Assembly: GCA_964411675.1 (NCBI GenBank)
Contig: CAYPLR010000015.1
Coordinates: forward strand, 1-39,545
DNA length: 39,545 nucleotides
From: JAAYBG01 sp964411675
Lineage (GTDB): Bacteria; Bacillota_I; Bacilli_A; ML615J-28; CAG-698
Direction: 5' to 3'
Under the pieces are notes generated by a model. It saw only the letters and a program-made list of their open reading frames with translations, was not told where the DNA came from and ran no database searches. The position numbers were made by a program, and so were the translations under genes. The stretch's first letter is position 1. The number at the start of each line of letters is the position of its first letter. Shown here piece after piece: positions 17,543-26,926 of this stretch.

Positions 17543-18202
17543 TCACTTCCTAGTTATTCTAATATCTTTTATATTCTTTGCTGTTGCATATTTTTGATAA
17601 ATATCAATAGCAAATTTTTTGTTTTCCTCGTGCATACTTGGACCAAAACAAATAATCATCAATAATATTTTTTTTGTTTCGTTTGTTACCATGGTTCTTT
17701 CTGTATCACTTGTTGTTGAGCCAAAAGGTCCAATTTCATCTTCATAAACAGGAATATTACTGATGTTTAATAGTCCTCGACCAATTCCGTAATAATCATC
17801 TGTTTCTTTTCCTAACCTTACTGTGATATCCCCTTTGATTTTTTCGTAGTCTAGTACAGCAACTGCTCTTTTCGCTTCTATCGATAAGAGATTTCCCGCA
17901 TCAACAACATTATTTATGCGATATAAATTGTTCCCTTTTACTAAACGTCTTAGTAAAGATTCGCAGGCTAAACGATAACGACTGGGATCTTTTCCCATTT
18001 TCTTATAACCATCTCGGGCTTCTTTGATAAGAGGAATATTCAATACATCCTCTAATGAATATTCCCCCTTGATTTTTTCTTCATAAATTGTAATCATTTC
18101 TGATATTTTCTCACTATCTTCAACTTCAACATCCATTGTCATTGCAATGATATTGAATGTAGGAATTATATCAGTTATTTCTTTGTTTATCGTAATTATC
18201 AT
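17543..18202 (-). CDS. Free-standing B3/B4 tRNA-editing-like domain protein
   Basis: A 219-residue protein matching the B3/B4 domain of the phenylalanyl-tRNA synthetase beta chain, as a stand-alone unit. Key pieces are DGYKKMGKDPSRYRLACESL (about 68-87), NNLYRINNVVDAGNLLSI and later GPFGSTTSDTERTMVT near 160-180. In PheRS this domain clears mischarged Tyr-tRNA; stand-alone versions are widespread, and their role is not firmly established for this branch. Its ATG overlaps the upstream coiled-coil gene stop (ATGA), and glnS follows after 6 bp, so it is coupled to a synthetase gene. An amino-acid or tRNA proofreading role is inference. Confidence 0.8.
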   Translation of the reverse strand: MIITINKEITDIIPTFNIIAMTMDVEVEDSEKISEMITIYEEKIKGEYSLEDVLNIPLIKEARDGYKKMGKDPSRYRLACESLLRRLVKGNNLYRINNVVDAGNLLSIEAKRAVAVLDYEKIKGDITVRLGKETDDYYGIGRGLLNISNIPVYEDEIGPFGSTTSDTERTMVTNETKKILLMIICFGPSMHEENKKFAIDIYQKYATAKNIKDIRITRK

Positions 18203-21200
18203 TCTAGTTTAAACTTCTCTTCCTTTATTCTTACCAAATCAGCATTTTTTTCAGATATTTCTGCTTTTAACTTTTCAATATTTAGTTTCAATTCTTCTTG
18301 CTTATCTTTCAGTTCTTTTATGCTTTCTGATAATTTTGTGTAGTAAAGGACTTTTTCATCATTCACTAGATTTTCCATTTTTTTCCGTGAAAATCCAATC
18401 TTTGCAATCAAATCTGATTTTAATATATCCAAGTCTTCAAGTTTTGCTCTTAAACGAAGTACTTCTGATTTTTCGTCGGGATTACTTACTAAGGCATCAA
18501 TTTTTTCTGTAACTTCTTGTGTTTGGTTAAGATTGTCATGATATTCTTGAGTCAGATCTTCAGTATCATTAGCAATTTTTAAATAATTTGCAACTACATC
18601 TGTTGCTCGAATCTGTTTTTCTGCACTTACTCGCTCTCCAAACTTCAGATTAACCGTATTGAGTAAACTAATCAAATTATTGCACATTATATTCTTTTCT
18701 TGTATTTCATTTTCTAAGCGACGAATACTTTGATCAATATTTTGTCTCTTATCGCTTAAAATTTGTTCTTTGATTTCTCTATTTGTTTCTAACGCTTTAC
18801 TAATAACTTGATTATTTTGTAATAAAGCTGTTTGGGTTTGTTGTTGTGCTTGATTTAATTCATTTAATTGGCGAATTAAATCTTCTTTTTCTTCATTTTT
18901 AACACTATATATCTTGTCTTTTCCAATTAAATCGCTCTTCATTTCACTCAAATAATAATCAATGATTTCCTTTTCTGATTGATTTAATTGTTCTATTCGT
19001 TCATCATAACATTGAATTAGATAATCATAGCGTCCTTTTAAGTCAACTAATTCATCGTTCAATTTTTGTAACCTATCTTCAAACAATTCTAATTCGATTA
19101 ATGCTTTTCCTCTTTTACTCAAATATGATTCTCTACCTAGTGAGGTACGATCTGTCTGACCTGCATACTCTTTTTCTATTGTTTCAACTTTTTCTTTTGC
19201 ATTGGTTACTTCAATTTTCTTTTGATTAATTTGCTGTTCAACTTGAATAATACTTCGATTTATAAATTTCTTTTCTTCTTCAAACGATTCATTTAATTCT
19301 TTTTTCATATCGCGAGCGCGACGAATTTTTCGTTTAAATTCAGGGTCGATAATTTTTTCTTCATTAATATCATTAAATTGTTGGCGAATCAGTTGTAATT
19401 GTTGATCTTTTTGATAAATTTCTTGTTCTAAGTTATGTATTCTCTGATAAATATCCTGGTTTTTATTCATCGCATATTGTTGATCATTATTCTCAAGTGT
19501 ACTGATTTCTCGTTTTTTAATCTGCGATATTTCATCCTTAATCTTCTTTATTTCTGCTTCAACATCATATTTATCTTCTACTTCAACTTCTTCATCAAAT
19601 AATGTTGGCTTTTGATCAATAATTTTCAAATCAGAATTTTCTTTTTCTAAAGCAACAATTAATTCGTCTTTAGCAAGCAATTTTACCTTCACATCATTTA
19701 ATTCATTGATACTATCTTCATTATCTTTCTTCAGTGATTCTAAATATGTTTTTAGTTCAGAAGAAATATCCTCACCACTTTTATCTAAAACAAAAATATC
19801 ATTATATTTTATAGATAACAGTGTTGCTTTCTTTTGCTTTGTATCATTTAAAGATTCTTGTAATTTTGTTTTTTGTTCAGTTAATAATTGTAACCTTTTT
19901 TCTGTTTCCTGTTTTTCTACTTCTAATTCTGCTATCTTGTTGATAGCTTCTTCATATGAATTCTGTTGAGTAGCAAGTTCTACTTCTTTTTGTGCGAATC
20001 TACAATCACTATCTTCTTTTAGTTGTTCAATGTTTTTAATTAATTCTTGATTTATAGTTTCTAACTCTACTACTTTTTTTGCAGTCTCTTCATATAAATT
20101 TTTTTGTTTTATTAGTTCCGCTTCTTTTTGTGCGAATTGATTATCATTTTTTTCAACGATAGCAATTTCTTGTTCTTTTTTCGCTAATTCTTGATGAAGT
20201 TCTTCTATAACAAGACTAGATTTCCCAAGTTCATCTTTTTGCTTATTTAATTCTTCATAAAGTCCTACATTTTTTTTATTTGCATCATTTAACTTGACTA
20301 TCAAATCTTCTTTTTCTTGTTTGATTACCGCTAGTTTTTTCTCTAAATCTTGGTTTGTTTTTTGTTCGTTCTTTTTTTCTTGAGTAACTGCAGCTAATTG
20401 ATTTGATAATTTATTCACATTCTTATCATTTTCTGCAATATTCGCTTTCATTTTCTCATTTTCCTGTACTAGAAAATCTATTTTTTCATAAGCTTCTTCA
20501 AGTTCTTTATCTAGCTTATCATCATACGATTCTTCATAATCCACTTCTAATTTAGACAATTTTTCTTTTAGATCCATTTCTTTTGTTTGCGTTTTTTCCG
20601 CTTCGCTCTTCATAAATCCTTGGTCTAATAGTTTTTGCGCTTCATTTTTACGGCGCATTCTTTCTTGAATGTCTAATTTCTTTTGTTTTTCTTTTTCAAC
20701 TTTTTCTTCTTCTTTTTCATTTGCCAAGCGTTCAGCTTCTATTCTTTCTTGTTCTTCTTTTTCTTTCGCTAAACGTTCTTGCTCTTTCGCTTTTTCCTCA
20801 GCTTCTATTCTTTCTTGTTCTTCTTTTTCTTTTNNNNNNNNNNNNNNNNNNNNNNNNNNNNNNNNNNNNNNNNNNNNNNNNNNNNNNNNNNNNNNNNNNN
20901 NNNNNNNNNNNNNNNNNNNNNNNNNNNNNNNNNATTCTTTCTTGTTCTTCTTTTTCTTTTGCTAGGCGTTCTTGCTCTTTTGCTTTTTTCTTAGCTTCTA
21001 TTCTCTCTTGTTCTTCTTTCTCTTTTGCTAGGCGTTCTTGCTCTTTTGCTTTTTTAAGAGCTTCTATTCTTTCTTGTTCTTCTTTTTCTTTTGCTAGGCG
21101 TTCTTGCTCTTTTGCTTTTTCTTTAGCTTCTATTCTTTCTTGTTTTTCTTTTTCTTTTGCTAATTCTTTAACTTCTATTTTTTCTTGTTCTTCTTTTTCT

Positions 21201-21658
21201 TTCGCTAAACGTTCTTTCTCTTTTGCTTTTTCTTTTTCCTTAGCTAAACGTTCTTTCTCTTTTGCTTTTTCTTTTTCCTTGGCTAAACGTTCTTTCTCTT
21301 TTGCTTTTTCTTTTTCCTTGGCTAAACGTTCTTTCTCTTTTGCTTTTTCTTTTTCCTTGGCTAAACGTTCCTTTTCTACATCAGAAAGAACAACCTTCTT
21401 TTCCTTAAGTTTAGGTTTATTTTCAACCGCAATTTCTTCGGTAGTAGCTACAGTATTAGGTTTTTCATTCATGGTTTCACCTTCTTTATTGCTGATAATT
21501 GATCGCTCACTAAACAAATAACGTTCTTTAGCGTTTTTTTCATTAATTAGTCCCTTATTGCTTCTAATCTTCAAATACTTTTCCCTATTCTTTGAATCTT
21601 CGAGCAAGCTTCTTTTTATGATTTCTAGTTTTTCAGATTGGCTCTTATCCCTAATCAT
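18199..21658 (-). CDS. Giant KEKE-repeat coiled-coil protein (crosses assembly gap)
   Basis: I read a single gene here, although 100 N at 20834-20933 break it into two open pieces. The N-terminal part (from ATG 21658, after AGGGG; an in-frame ATG at 21472 with AAGGTG is an alternative) is basic, then comes a KEKE-rich region of 13-residue (KERLAKEKEKAKE) and 22-residue (QERLAKEKEEQERIEAxKKAKE) repeats. After the gap the same frame continues from the repeat into about 830 residues of long heptad coiled coil rich in Glu, Lys, Leu and Gln. No membrane segment, no Walker motif and no cysteine-rich end are seen, so it is not SMC/Rad50. If the missing piece is 39 bp plus a multiple of 66 bp, the product is 1132 residues plus 22 per extra repeat. 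It follows two membrane-protein genes and overlaps the B3/4 gene by 4 bp. A structural or scaffold role is inference. Confidence 0.75.
20734..21170 (-). repeat. 66-bp tandem repeat (22-residue KEKE unit), interrupted by the gap
   Basis: The marker AGCTTCTATT recurs at 20734 and 20800, then, after the gap, at 20927 (inferred), 20993, 21059 and 21125, each 66 bp apart. Units are nearly identical at the DNA level, including synonymous positions, so the array is recent. It codes the repeated QERLAKEKEEQERIEA block. Confidence 0.9.
20834..20933. other. Assembly gap (100 N) inside the coiled-coil gene
   Basis: A block of exactly 100 N. Both flanks are the same 66-bp repeat: the left flank ends 34 bases into a unit, the right flank resumes 7 bases into one. 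The gap is therefore a placeholder for a collapsed tandem repeat and its length is not real. Confidence 0.98.
21204..21359 (-). repeat. 39-bp tandem repeat (13-residue unit)
   Basis: GCTAAACGTTCTTTCTC begins at 21204, 21243, 21282 and 21321, and a fifth partial unit starts at 21360. The four copies differ by only a base or two. They encode the KERLAKEKEKAKE units near the N-terminus of the giant coiled-coil protein. Confidence 0.93.
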
Positions 21659-21671
21659 TAGCCTCACCCCT

Positions 21672-22613
21672 TTAGAAAATAAATGTTTTAATTACCTCAT
21701 AAATCACATAAGCCACTACTAATAAAGTACCAGCAATACTAAGTATTATCAATAAGCTTTTAAATAATAGAAACCAAACTTTTTTCTTTTTAAAATTGGA
21801 GCTTTTATCAATTATTGCTTGTGAAATAGTATCTAGAGTTTGATTACCTATCTTTCCTTCACATACTAAATTTATAGTATAAGGAGCAAATGTATAATTC
21901 TTCCTTAAAACACTTGTCATATAGTATGTTTTAGCCTTTTTAATTTTCTTTTCATATTCTTTATCTAATATTCTTGTATTTTTTTCAAGTATATAATGAG
22001 CGCTATTAGTAATCTTTTTAAAATCCTGAATATTTACATTGTAATATTTTGCATATATTAAAGCAATGATAACTAAATATAAGGTTACATTCATAATCAA
22101 TTTAATCCATGGATTGATAGAAAAACCATTATTTAGAAGATTTGCCATTTGAACAAAGAAATTATTACCAAATGCCCTCACAAATAATCCATTTGTTAAA
22201 CAAGCAATAAACATCAGAATAATCAACATCAACCACAACAATAGTATAGCCTTCCATGAAAAAGGTTTGATTTTAATATTCCCAGAAGTCTCGATAACAC
22301 TACTACTCTCTATAATTCTCTTTTCCTGAGCTTTCTGAATATCTTTTTCCCAAAATGAAAATGCTTTTTTTGCAATTCTTCGTCTTCGATAACGAGAATA
22401 AGTAGCGTTTCTAATGAGATGCCCAAAAGATTGATAATCCTTCTTATATTTGATACGATAATCCTCAATACTACTCACAATATAGGGTGAATTCAAAGGA
22501 TCATAAAGAAACGGGTTTCCTTTTAAAAATTCAATTTTACCCAAATCAGTAATCTCTGTATCTTCTTCCGCCCATGAGGGATTATATAATTTCACTTGTG
22601 AATTATCTTTCAT
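21672..22613 (-). CDS. Three-TM membrane protein of unknown function
   Basis: A 313-residue protein not recognised. Residues 1-120 are cytoplasmic-looking and basic (YSRYRRRRIAKKAFSFWEKD). Membrane segments lie near 124-145 and 175-193, and a last one near 287-309. Between the second and third is a 90-residue soluble part starting with a charged coiled stretch (LDKEYEKKIKKAKTYY). The gene stop is directly followed by the ribosome site of the giant coiled-coil gene, and the CvpA-like gene ends 13 bp upstream, so the three form a tight unit. TAGGAG precedes the start. Confidence 0.75.
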   Translation of the reverse strand: MKDNSQVKLYNPSWAEEDTEITDLGKIEFLKGNPFLYDPLNSPYIVSSIEDYRIKYKKDYQSFGHLIRNATYSRYRRRRIAKKAFSFWEKDIQKAQEKRIIESSSVIETSGNIKIKPFSWKAILLLWLMLIILMFIACLTNGLFVRAFGNNFFVQMANLLNNGFSINPWIKLIMNVTLYLVIIALIYAKYYNVNIQDFKKITNSAHYILEKNTRILDKEYEKKIKKAKTYYMTSVLRKNYTFAPYTINLVCEGKIGNQTLDTISQAIIDKSSNFKKKKVWFLLFKSLLIILSIAGTLLVVAYVIYEVIKTFIF

Positions 22614-22626
22614 TTGTAATCTCCTA

Positions 22627-24348
22627 CTAATTCGTTAGATACACCTTTATTTCTGAATCAATATCAGATGAATTTAAAATATCATCGATCAAGTTTTCTG
22701 CCAATATATTCTTATCTAATAGTTTAAAAAGTAATCCTGTATCTTTGGTGAATATCTTTTCTAAAACACTATATCTTGCCTTGTCTGTAATAATTCCTAA
22801 ATTAGATAAATCCTTTATCTTAATTAAACCCTGTTTGATATCTTCAAGAGTGATTAACTCTCCACTCGTTTTCAAAACATATTCATAAGTAAAATACTCA
22901 AAATATAAATCATGACCTGACAATTCTTGTGAACTTAATACATCACAAAAATAGTTTGATAAAAGTATTTCCTCTTCCCAAGTATGTTCTTCGAAAAAAT
23001 CACGATAACTTTGTCCCAAAATTAAACGAACAGGATATGAATTTTGGGAATTAATCAAAAATATCTCCTCTTCATATTGACTATGAACAGAAAAAGCTTC
23101 CTTCATTGTTTCAAATACTATTTGCTCATATTCACTTTTTTCTATTACATTCATATTTATGTATTCTTTTAAATATTCTTCAACAAAGGCTTTTGCCGAT
23201 GATGAAGTTTGAAATAGTTGATAGAAGGTATCAACATATTCATTTATAGTATAGTCATCTAAAGTCATTTTAGTTAATTGATATAACTCATCATGATTAT
23301 GAAAATAAAATGACATGGAATTATAAGTATCAATAAAACTTGCTTGATCGCTTTCTTTTACAAAGTAATTTAATATTTTTGTTTTATTGTTTTCTAACAA
23401 CTCGAAAATTTCATCAAAAGTATAAGAAGCAAAATCATCTTCTAATATTTCATAGATAAAATAAACATACCCTCTTTTGGCAAGTAAATATTCATATTTA
23501 CTAAAAAAATCATCGTACAATGCATTTTCTTCTTCATCTAATAATATATAGTAAAATAGGGTTCTCTTTTCACCCATCTCCATTAATGTTAATACATAAT
23601 TGTCATCAGTCATTGCATTCTCAATTCTATTTTGAGATGCTAACGATAAATTAGGTATCATTTCATTCTTAAAATAAGTGTTGAATTCGGCAAATTCAAC
23701 TGCCAATATATCCAATTCTTGATATGCTACTTGTGCTTTTAACCCACTTAACTCCTCATAAGCATTTTCCCACATTTCATATTTTTGTACATTATCATTT
23801 TGGTATCGATTAAGTGTTGAAATATCAAAAATAGGAGTACTTGTTTTTGCCATTACATTTGCTAACGGATTTGATATACTGCTAATCATTGTTGTTCCTA
23901 GAACAAACAAAAGTAACACTAGATAAATATAGGTATTGATAGTAGAAGAAATAGCTCCTAAAATACGTGATAAAATATTTGTTTTTTCCAAAATATTTTT
24001 TTCTTTACTCGGTGAAAACAACTTTAAAATAAAATAGACTAGTAAATAAAGTAAAAAGTAAAGGCTAATTCCAACTAGAATACAAAAAATAACATTTTCA
24101 TATTTAGCAATAATAATGTACTTTTCTAACCACAAGAAAATCTTTTCTTTTGCTTGATTGATAAAACTAATTTTTAATAGTAAATTGACAATGTGTTTTA
24201 ATGAAAAATGGAGAATGATAAATGGTAATGCTAAATTAATAGTTTTTCTTAATTGACGACCAAATCCATAGTAACTTCCAAATAATAGCCCTGCTATAAA
24301 AACTATGACTGCTAGTATGTCAAAATTGAATGTCGCAAAAGACTCCAT
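22627..24348 (-). CDS. CvpA-like membrane protein with large extracytoplasmic domain
   Basis: A 573-residue protein. The first 160 residues carry four hydrophobic segments (about 10-28, 34-55, 84-112, 128-160) arranged as in the CvpA/colicin V production family, with an early glycine-rich GLLFGSYYGFGRQLRK turn. The remaining 410 residues are acidic, aromatic-rich and soluble, with no known motif. CvpA homologues in other bacteria affect envelope integrity; the long C-terminal part is unusual for them. Start ATG 24348 follows GGAGG by 5 nt; an in-frame ATG at 24366 has no ribosome site and would contain the true one. First gene of a six-gene operon, with its own consensus promoter at 24391-24419. 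Confidence 0.7.
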   Translation of the reverse strand: MESFATFNFDILAVIVFIAGLLFGSYYGFGRQLRKTINLALPFIILHFSLKHIVNLLLKISFINQAKEKIFLWLEKYIIIAKYENVIFCILVGISLYFLLYLLVYFILKLFSPSKEKNILEKTNILSRILGAISSTINTYIYLVLLLFVLGTTMISSISNPLANVMAKTSTPIFDISTLNRYQNDNVQKYEMWENAYEELSGLKAQVAYQELDILAVEFAEFNTYFKNEMIPNLSLASQNRIENAMTDDNYVLTLMEMGEKRTLFYYILLDEEENALYDDFFSKYEYLLAKRGYVYFIYEILEDDFASYTFDEIFELLENNKTKILNYFVKESDQASFIDTYNSMSFYFHNHDELYQLTKMTLDDYTINEYVDTFYQLFQTSSSAKAFVEEYLKEYINMNVIEKSEYEQIVFETMKEAFSVHSQYEEEIFLINSQNSYPVRLILGQSYRDFFEEHTWEEEILLSNYFCDVLSSQELSGHDLYFEYFTYEYVLKTSGELITLEDIKQGLIKIKDLSNLGIITDKARYSVLEKIFTKDTGLLFKLLDKNILAENLIDDILNSSDIDSEIKVYLTN

Positions 24349-24390
24349 TTTTTCCTCCAAGAACATATTTCTTTGTACTATCTTTTTTTT

Positions 24391-24419
24391 ATTATATCAT
24401 TTATAATCTTTTTTTACAA
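24391..24419 (-). promoter_or_regulatory. Promoter of the CvpA-like/coiled-coil/glnS/pcrA operon
   Basis: TTGTAA at 24414-24419 and TATAAT at 24391-24396, exactly 17 bp apart on the minus strand, 42 bp before the start at 24348. No other convincing promoter is seen between here and pcrA. Confidence 0.75.
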
Positions 24420-24443
24420 TCCTTTTATTAATTTTACAAAGTA

Positions 24444-24476
24444 ACAAAAAAAAGCTAAATTTTTAAGTTTAGCTTT
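24444..24476 (-). terminator. Terminator of the LRR lipoprotein gene
   Basis: Inverted repeat AAAGCTAAA/TTTAGCTTT (24451-24459 and 24468-24476) followed on the minus strand by T8 and immediately upstream of the next promoter. Confidence 0.8.
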
Positions 24477-24491
24477 TATTTATTTTATTTT

Positions 24492-25862
24492 TTAGTCTAG
24501 TTCGTAAATTTGTTCGGCATAAACTGACCAAACAGCATTGTTTTCATACATCTCAGCGCTTCCTTTTGGTACATAAATCTTAACATCTGCTGATAGTCTA
24601 AATTTTGTTGCTGAAGTGTTAATGCAATTAGGATTAACAACATTTAATATCAATTTTTCTAATCCTGAGCATCTATCAAAAGAGTTTGAACTTGCCACAA
24701 GTAAAACTGGGCATGTTGCTATTGTTATTTTAACCGTTGCTTTTTTTGTTGGATCGGCTGCTAACGAAGCAGTTATCGTTGCAGAGCCATTTTTAATTGC
24801 TGTTACAGTTCCTTTATCACGGTCAACTATAACTACATCGGGATTATTTACAGTCCAATAAACTAACTTTCCACTAGCTTCACTTAATTGAATTATATCA
24901 CCAACATACATGTTTCTTGCATCAATAATTTCAATACCATCTGTTGATGTTGAAGGAATCGTTTCTTGATCATCACCATACATTTCACTATCATCAACGT
25001 TAATAGTTATTGTTTTTAAGCCTCTACAACTAGCAAAAGATAATCCTGTATTTCCACCAATTGTTTTAACACTATTAGGAACATTTACTGATTGTAATTT
25101 TTTACATTGATAGAAAGCATAATCTTCGATTGTTTCAACAGTATAAGGAATAGTAATTTTTTGAACTTTACTAGTTGCAATACTAATATTTAAGAATCTA
25201 ATATATTTGTAAAAAGCATAACTCTTAATTACTTTTACAGGTGCTCCATCAATTTCAGTAGGTATTTCAACATTTTTATCATTACCCATGTATTGAACAA
25301 GCGTGATATAGTCACCATTGACTTCATCAGAAACATATTTATATTTAAATTTCCCATCTTCAGTGATGCGAATTACTCTTTGAAGCCAAATATCATTCGG
25401 TTTATTACCTAATTCATCTTCTTCATAAGAAGTAATATTTACTGGTGTAGTAAAATTCCATACATTCGTTTCACCTGACAAGAAGTAAACATCAAATTCT
25501 TTTGACTCAGGTCCATCTATAGTAACTAATGTTACTTTTACATGAGCGCTAGCATATTTTTCCCATTTCTTATTGGTGGTAACATTACTTTGTAGTGAGT
25601 ATTCAAAGGAATCTGTTCTTAAAGACTCAATTCCATCAAAATATGTTGTATTACCCTCTCCATCTGTGTTTTCACTGATAAATTTTGGATATGCTGTACT
25701 TGATGTTGAATAAAATGCACGAGCAACTCCTTCCAAATCTTTGTTATTGATTGCTTCAACATAAGCATCCCACAAATCTTTGGCTTCTACTTCTTCGCTA
25801 CACCCTGTTGAAAAAGTTAAAGTGAAAACGATAGCGAATAACAAGAATAATATTTTTTTCAT
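24492..25862 (-). CDS. Surface lipoprotein with BspA-type LRR and nested Big_2 domain
   Basis: A 456-residue lipoprotein. The signal peptide ends at a lipobox-like STGC with C21. Residues 25-150 look like an NTF2-like/DUF4878-type domain (DLWDAYVEAINNKDLEGVARAF). From about 188 come BspA-type LRR_5 repeats (AFYKYIRFLNISI, VETIEDYAFYQCKKLQSVNVP). A bacterial Ig-like Big_2 domain occupies about 315-382 (YVGDIIQL..VTAIKNGSATITA), and LRR-type sequence resumes after it, ending in KIYVPKGSAEMYENN. Start ATG 25862 is set by GGAGG 8 nt before; the ATG 15 bp further up overlaps that site. Such proteins act in surface adhesion; a specific partner is not readable. It has its own promoter and terminator. 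Confidence 0.88.
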   Translation of the reverse strand: MKKILFLLFAIVFTLTFSTGCSEEVEAKDLWDAYVEAINNKDLEGVARAFYSTSSTAYPKFISENTDGEGNTTYFDGIESLRTDSFEYSLQSNVTTNKKWEKYASAHVKVTLVTIDGPESKEFDVYFLSGETNVWNFTTPVNITSYEEDELGNKPNDIWLQRVIRITEDGKFKYKYVSDEVNGDYITLVQYMGNDKNVEIPTEIDGAPVKVIKSYAFYKYIRFLNISIATSKVQKITIPYTVETIEDYAFYQCKKLQSVNVPNSVKTIGGNTGLSFASCRGLKTITINVDDSEMYGDDQETIPSTSTDGIEIIDARNMYVGDIIQLSEASGKLVYWTVNNPDVVIVDRDKGTVTAIKNGSATITASLAADPTKKATVKITIATCPVLLVASSNSFDRCSGLEKLILNVVNPNCINTSATKFRLSADVKIYVPKGSAEMYENNAVWSVYAEQIYELD

Positions 25863-25926
25863 TTTTAATTCCTCCATATGTTTTTAGGATTAAAGTATGT
25901 CTTTTATTGTTTGATTACTATATGTA

Positions 25927-25955
25927 ATTATACAATAAAAGGGCTATTAAATCAA
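25927..25955 (-). promoter_or_regulatory. Promoter of the LRR lipoprotein gene
   Basis: TTGATT at 25950-25955 and TATAAT at 25927-25932 on the minus strand with a 17-bp spacer, in the gap after tsaD. Confidence 0.75.
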
Positions 25956-25962
25956 CACTTTT

Positions 25963-26922
25963 TTAAATCGTTTTCAAAACGTCTTTGAAATAGCCAGCAA
26001 CAGCAATCATGGCTGCATTATCGGTACAATATTTCATTTTTGGAAAAGTTAATTTTACATTTTCCAATTTACTTACTGCATCGGTTAACGATTTTCGTAA
26101 TCCTTGATTAGCAGCTACACCACCAGCAACAACAATTTGTTTCACTTTATATGCTTTTGCTGCTTGAATTGTTTTATCTACTAATACTGTTACAACACTA
26201 CTTTGAAAAGAAGCAGCTAAATCTGCAACATTGATTGGTTCGTTTTTCATATTACATTTGTTAATAATGTTTAAAACTGCTGATTTTAATCCAGAAAAAG
26301 AAAAATTATAACTATCTTTATCAAGATAAACAAAAGGTAATTTGTAAGATATTTTTCCTGTTTGAGCTAGTTTATCAACATACACTCCTGCAGGATAATC
26401 TAATCCCATTACTCTACCTACTTTATCGTAGGCTTCTCCTACAGCATCATCTAAAGTTTGTCCCAAAATTTCAAATTGATAATGATCTTTCATTAGTACC
26501 AACTCAGTATGACCCCCTGAGACAACTAGCGCCAAAATAGGAAAGTTAAAATCACTTTCTATGTAATTTGCATAAATATGTCCATCAATATGATTCACAT
26601 CAACACAACGAATATTATGAGCTAGAGCAAATGCTTTTGCTGCATTAATTCCTACTAATAGTGAACCAATTAATCCAGGTGTTGCAGTTACAGCAACTAA
26701 ATCAATCTCTTTTGGAGTAACATTAGCATCCATCAGTGCCTGTTCAAACACATAAATCATCTTTTTTACGTGTTCTCTACTTGCAACTTCAGGAACAACA
26801 CCTCCAAATACTTTATGAGTGTCTATTTGTGTATAAATAACATTCGCTAAAACTTCTTTTCCATCTCTTACGATTGCTACACTAGTTTCATCACAACTAC
26901 TTTCTACACCCAACACTAACAT
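25963..26922 (-). CDS. tsaD: tRNA N6-adenosine threonylcarbamoyltransferase TsaD
   Basis: TsaD transfers threonylcarbamoyl to A37 of ANN-decoding tRNAs (t6A). The 319-residue length is typical. ASKHA-fold start VLGVESSCDETS, metal ligands H111 and H115 in HIDGH, VSGGHTEL, DDAVGEAYDKVGR and the late GGVAANQGLR are all present. GAGGTG precedes the ATG. It follows rimI by 4 bp and completes a tsaE-tsaB-rimI-tsaD operon. The TsaC/YwlC partner that makes threonylcarbamoyl-AMP is not in this window. Confidence 0.97.
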   Translation of the reverse strand: MLVLGVESSCDETSVAIVRDGKEVLANVIYTQIDTHKVFGGVVPEVASREHVKKMIYVFEQALMDANVTPKEIDLVAVTATPGLIGSLLVGINAAKAFALAHNIRCVDVNHIDGHIYANYIESDFNFPILALVVSGGHTELVLMKDHYQFEILGQTLDDAVGEAYDKVGRVMGLDYPAGVYVDKLAQTGKISYKLPFVYLDKDSYNFSFSGLKSAVLNIINKCNMKNEPINVADLAASFQSSVVTVLVDKTIQAAKAYKVKQIVVAGGVAANQGLRKSLTDAVSKLENVKLTFPKMKYCTDNAAMIAVAGYFKDVLKTI

Positions 26923-26926
26923 CTAA

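Noticed and set aside
20834..20933. The run of N as a true 100-bp spacer or a frameshift between two genes
   Set aside because: Flanks are the same repeat, and a gap of 39+66n bp restores one frame; 100 is a placeholder size.
21204..21359. Direct repeats at regular spacing as a CRISPR array
   Set aside because: The 39-bp units are contiguous without spacers and encode a repeated peptide in frame.
20669..21521. Plus-strand open frames across the repeat region
   Set aside because: They are shadows of the repetitive minus-strand gene: low-complexity Ser/Phe/Leu text without ribosome sites.
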